Assembly: GCA_030523775.1 (NCBI GenBank)
Contig: JAUNHW010000001.1
Coordinates: 62,001 to 126,000, forward strand
Direction: 5' to 3'
From: Akkermansia sp.
GTDB lineage: Bacteria; Verrucomicrobiota; Verrucomicrobiia; Verrucomicrobiales; Akkermansiaceae
Length of the DNA stretch: 64,000 nucleotides
This document shows positions 61,651-64,000 of this stretch, in pieces. The position numbers and the translations under genes are program-made. The notes under the pieces are model-generated. The model made no database searches. It was not told the DNA's origin and was given only the letters and a program-made list of their open reading frames with translations. Numbering within the stretch: the first letter of the stretch is position 1; each line of letters begins with the position of its first letter.

Positions 61651-64000
61651 CTCCACGCGCCCTCCAGCTTGCCCTGGCCCTGCTGCCGCTCAGCGCGGCT
61701 GCGCAGGATGCTGATGCCCGCGCCGCCTACGAACTGGGGCACAGGCTGGCAACGGAGGGCCGCCATGCAGAAGCGGTGGCGGAACTGCGCAAGGTGCCCG
61801 CACAGGACTCCCTGCACCCCTACGCCGCGCGCGCCCTGCTGTACTGCGCGTGGCAATGCGGCAACCGCGCCGCCATTGTGGACACCGCGCAAGCGCTCAT
61901 CCAATCGCCGGATTCCGGGGTGGCCGCGCTGGCCGCCGCCGCCCTGGCGGAATACCAGCTCTGCATCATGGGAAATGCAGATGCGCCAGCCATGGAAACC
62001 CTGCGCCAAAAGGCCGCGGGCTGCCCGGATATCATGCCCACTCTCGCCTGGTTGGAGGCGGAGCAGCTGCGTCTGCGCGGCGAACAGGATGCCGCTGCCG
62101 CTGCTTGCAGGCAGATAGAAACAGACCCCGCCAGCCCCACCGTGGCGCGCCACAGGGCCCGCCTGATTTTGGCAGACATCTACTACGCCAAGGAAGCGGA
62201 GGCCCAGCGGGAGGGTGAATCCTACACCGCCAACCAGGCACCGAAGCCCCCGGCAACGGCAAACGGGGACGATGAAGACGAAGACACCCCCGAGGAGGAA
62301 ACCCTGCAAACCCTGGAGGGCAAGGGAGAGGAAACCCTGCTCACCTTCATCACGGCCAACCCGGACTCCCCCCTGCTGGAGGAAGCCTTCCGCCGCCTCA
62401 AGGCGCACCAAGCCTTCGACACCAGCGAATACGCCCGCGCCGCGCTCAACGAGTGGGTGGCGGACACCACCGAACACAAGCGCCGCGCCGCGCTCGCCCT
62501 GAGCGTGCTCCAGCACCTGCTCAACCGGGACAATGCGCTGGATGCCCCGGTGGACACCAGCTGCGCGGCCACCGCCGCCACGGCCCTGCCGGACGAGCCC
62601 GCCACCGCCGGCATCCTGCTGGACCAGATGCGCAGCCTCTACCTGCGCGGCCGCGTGGACGAGGCGCGCGCCCTGCTCGCCTCCCTGCCGGAAACGTTTC
62701 CCTCTGCGGAAACCGCAGCAGCCGCCAAGGTGTGGCAACTGCTGCTCAACGGGCCGCAAGGAGACTGGGGCGCCTTGTTGGAACAGGAAAAAACCTCGGA
62801 CGAACTGCGCGGCATCATCCGCCACAACGCTTTTGTCAGCACCCTGGCCGCGGGGAACACGCCTGAGCAAAGCGACCCGCAACTCTGCCTGCTCACCGCA
62901 CAGCACATCCTTTCCGAACCCCATGCGGGAAAGGAGAGGCTGCAACAGGCGCAAACGGCCCTGCAACGCGTTTTGGACACACCGCAGGCCGATGCGGAAA
63001 CCATGCTGCACGCGCGCATCCTGGCGTGCGACATCCTGGCACGCAGCAATCCGCGGCAGGCCATTGAAGAACTGACCGCCCTGAAGGAGCGAACCGGAGC
63101 CCTGCCGCCCAGGCTGGTTACAGACTTCCACCGCGCGCTGGAGCGCGCCCACTACGCGGCCATGCCGGAAGCGGAGGCCGTGGAAAGCATGATTGCGGCA
63201 CTGCAGGGCGTGTATCCCCTGCGCATGCACCTGGCCTCTCTCATGGTGCTCTCACGCAACCACCGGGAGGAAGCAACCAGGCTCCTGAAAAAAATAGTGG
63301 CGGAGAACCCGCGCGGAGACAACGAAGCACAGGCGCTCCTGCTGCTGGCGGAATGCACCGCACAGGGCAACACCCCGGCCGCGCTGCAGGAAGCCATGGC
63401 CATCTATGAACGCGCCGCCGCCCACGCCGTCCCGGCCACCGCACAGCAGGCGCGCATCCGCCGCGCCGCGCTCCTGGTGCGCACGGGGAAATGCAGTGAT
63501 GCCGAACAGGAGATGCGCACCCTGCTCTCACAAGGAGAGCCCGCGCCCAAGGAGGAAGCCATGGCGCGCGTTGTGCTCTCCAACGCCCTGGCTCTCGGCA
63601 AAACGGATGAGCAACGGCGGGAATCCATGGCATGCCTGGAGGAAATGATGGACGGGAACATATCCCGCCTGCCGCGCCTCTGGCAGTTCATGCTGCTGCA
63701 AACGCACACCACGCGCTGCATGCGCCTCGGCGAGCACGCGCGCGCCATGCGCTCCGTCAACACCATGCTGCAAATGCACCCCGCGCAGGACGCCACCACC
63801 CCGCAAGACCCGGAGTGGATTGTCCTCTACCACGCCAGCGCCTGCGGCGTGCAGGCCCTGCTGGAGCTGGAGCAATACGCACAAGCCGCAGACATGGCGG
63901 AACGCGCCGCCACATGCAACCCCGCCGCCGCCCCGAAAGAATTCCCCCAATCCTTCACGGAATGGGCAGCCTACATACGCCAGGAACACGTGAGCTCCCT
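61647..64000 (+). CDS. Large secreted helical (TPR-like) repeat protein, cut at the window end
   Basis: The frame stays open from the ATG at 61647 to the last base, giving at least 784 residues with the C-terminus missing. It has a signal peptide (MTPRALQLALALLPLSAAAQ) and helical repeats of TPR type (AYELGHRLATEGRHAEAVAE, RSLYLRGRVDEARALLASLP, EQYAQAADMAERAATCNPAA). A low-complexity acidic segment (DDEDEDTPEEE) lies near residue 210. TPR proteins scaffold complexes; exported ones often help envelope assembly. The ATGA overlap with the M23 gene implies joint production. Confidence 0.75.
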   Translation, partial: MTPRALQLALALLPLSAAAQDADARAAYELGHRLATEGRHAEAVAELRKVPAQDSLHPYAARALLYCAWQCGNRAAIVDTAQALIQSPDSGVAALAAAALAEYQLCIMGNADAPAMETLRQKAAGCPDIMPTLAWLEAEQLRLRGEQDAAAAACRQIETDPASPTVARHRARLILADIYYAKEAEAQREGESYTANQAPKPPATANGDDEDEDTPEEETLQTLEGKGEETLLTFITANPDSPLLEEAFRRLKAHQAFDTSEYARAALNEWVADTTEHKRRAALALSVLQHLLNRDNALDAPVDTSCAATAATALPDEPATAGILLDQMRSLYLRGRVDEARALLASLPETFPSAETAAAAKVWQLLLNGPQGDWGALLEQEKTSDELRGIIRHNAFVSTLAAGNTPEQSDPQLCLLTAQHILSEPHAGKERLQQAQTALQRVLDTPQADAETMLHARILACDILARSNPRQAIEELTALKERTGALPPRLVTDFHRALERAHYAAMPEAEAVESMIAALQGVYPLRMHLASLMVLSRNHREEATRLLKKIVAENPRGDNEAQALLLLAECTAQGNTPAALQEAMAIYERAAAHAVPATAQQARIRRAALLVRTGKCSDAEQEMRTLLSQGEPAPKEEAMARVVLSNALALGKTDEQRRESMACLEEMMDGNISRLPRLWQFMLLQTHTTRCMRLGEHARAMRSVNTMLQMHPAQDATTPQDPEWIVLYHASACGVQALLELEQYAQAADMAERAATCNPAAAPKEFPQSFTEWAAYIRQEHVSS

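Noticed and set aside
61275..63230. Open frame of 651 codons opposite the M23 and repeat-protein genes
   Set aside because: It crosses two well-supported genes on the other strand and has no recognisable domain.

Overview
The window is GC-rich chromosomal DNA whose content fits a gut-type member of the Verrucomicrobiota, near Akkermansia. The evidence is two fucosidases for host glycans (GH95 and GH29), a PEP-CTERM anchored secreted protein, many secreted proteins with Ala/Pro-rich linkers after the signal peptide, and a class A RNase P RNA. No plasmid, phage, transposase, rRNA or CRISPR signal was seen. The genus-level placement is an inference.

Layout. 0-13 kb: queC (cut by the window edge), miaB, a transglutaminase-like secreted protein, rnc, three overlapping secreted proteins, valS, two hypotheticals, a MarR regulator with a laccase-fold (pgeF-like) and 5-formyl-THF cyclo-ligase operon, then a decayed outer-membrane-type gene. 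13-19 kb: GH95 fucosidase and pyruvate phosphate dikinase, divergently promoted. 19-27 kb: argG followed by three glycosyltransferases, a hexapeptide acyltransferase, and a small acyl carrier protein / KAS III / ketoreductase set that looks like a dedicated acyl supply for glycan decoration. 27-34 kb: dxr, rnpB, a degenerate kinase-like protein, GH29 fucosidase, an aldehyde dehydrogenase and a Sua5-type tRNA modification gene. 33-39 kb: a duplication-prone stretch with two SGNH hydrolases plus a vestige of a third, two cysteine proteases resembling streptococcal IdeS/Mac, and tRNA-Arg(CCG). 39-48 kb: a less GC-rich surface-modification pair (phosphoethanolamine-transferase-like protein and acyltransferase 3), class I fumarase, then cdsA, a diacylglycerol kinase and a second phosphoethanolamine-transferase-like gene that together could form a lipid recycling loop. 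48-64 kb: ankyrin protein and birA, carboxynorspermidine/saccharopine dehydrogenase-like protein, a tiny lipoprotein, hflX, an L,D-transpeptidase, a YifB/ComM ATPase, a glycosyltransferase, a HAD phosphatase with trkA/trkH, and a lipoprotein, M23 peptidase and large repeat protein that runs off the end.

Two things stand out. First, TTGACA-N16-18-TAnnnT promoters can be read upstream of many genes, and in most of them the -10 box ends only 6-13 nt before the start codon, with little or no ribosome binding site. Many mRNAs here should therefore be leaderless or nearly so, and this pattern was used to choose several starts. Second, two IdeS/Mac-like proteases share almost the same promoter and keep the Cys, His and Asp spacing of the streptococcal IgG protease. 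Long antisense reading frames opposite GC-rich genes were treated as shadows and left out.
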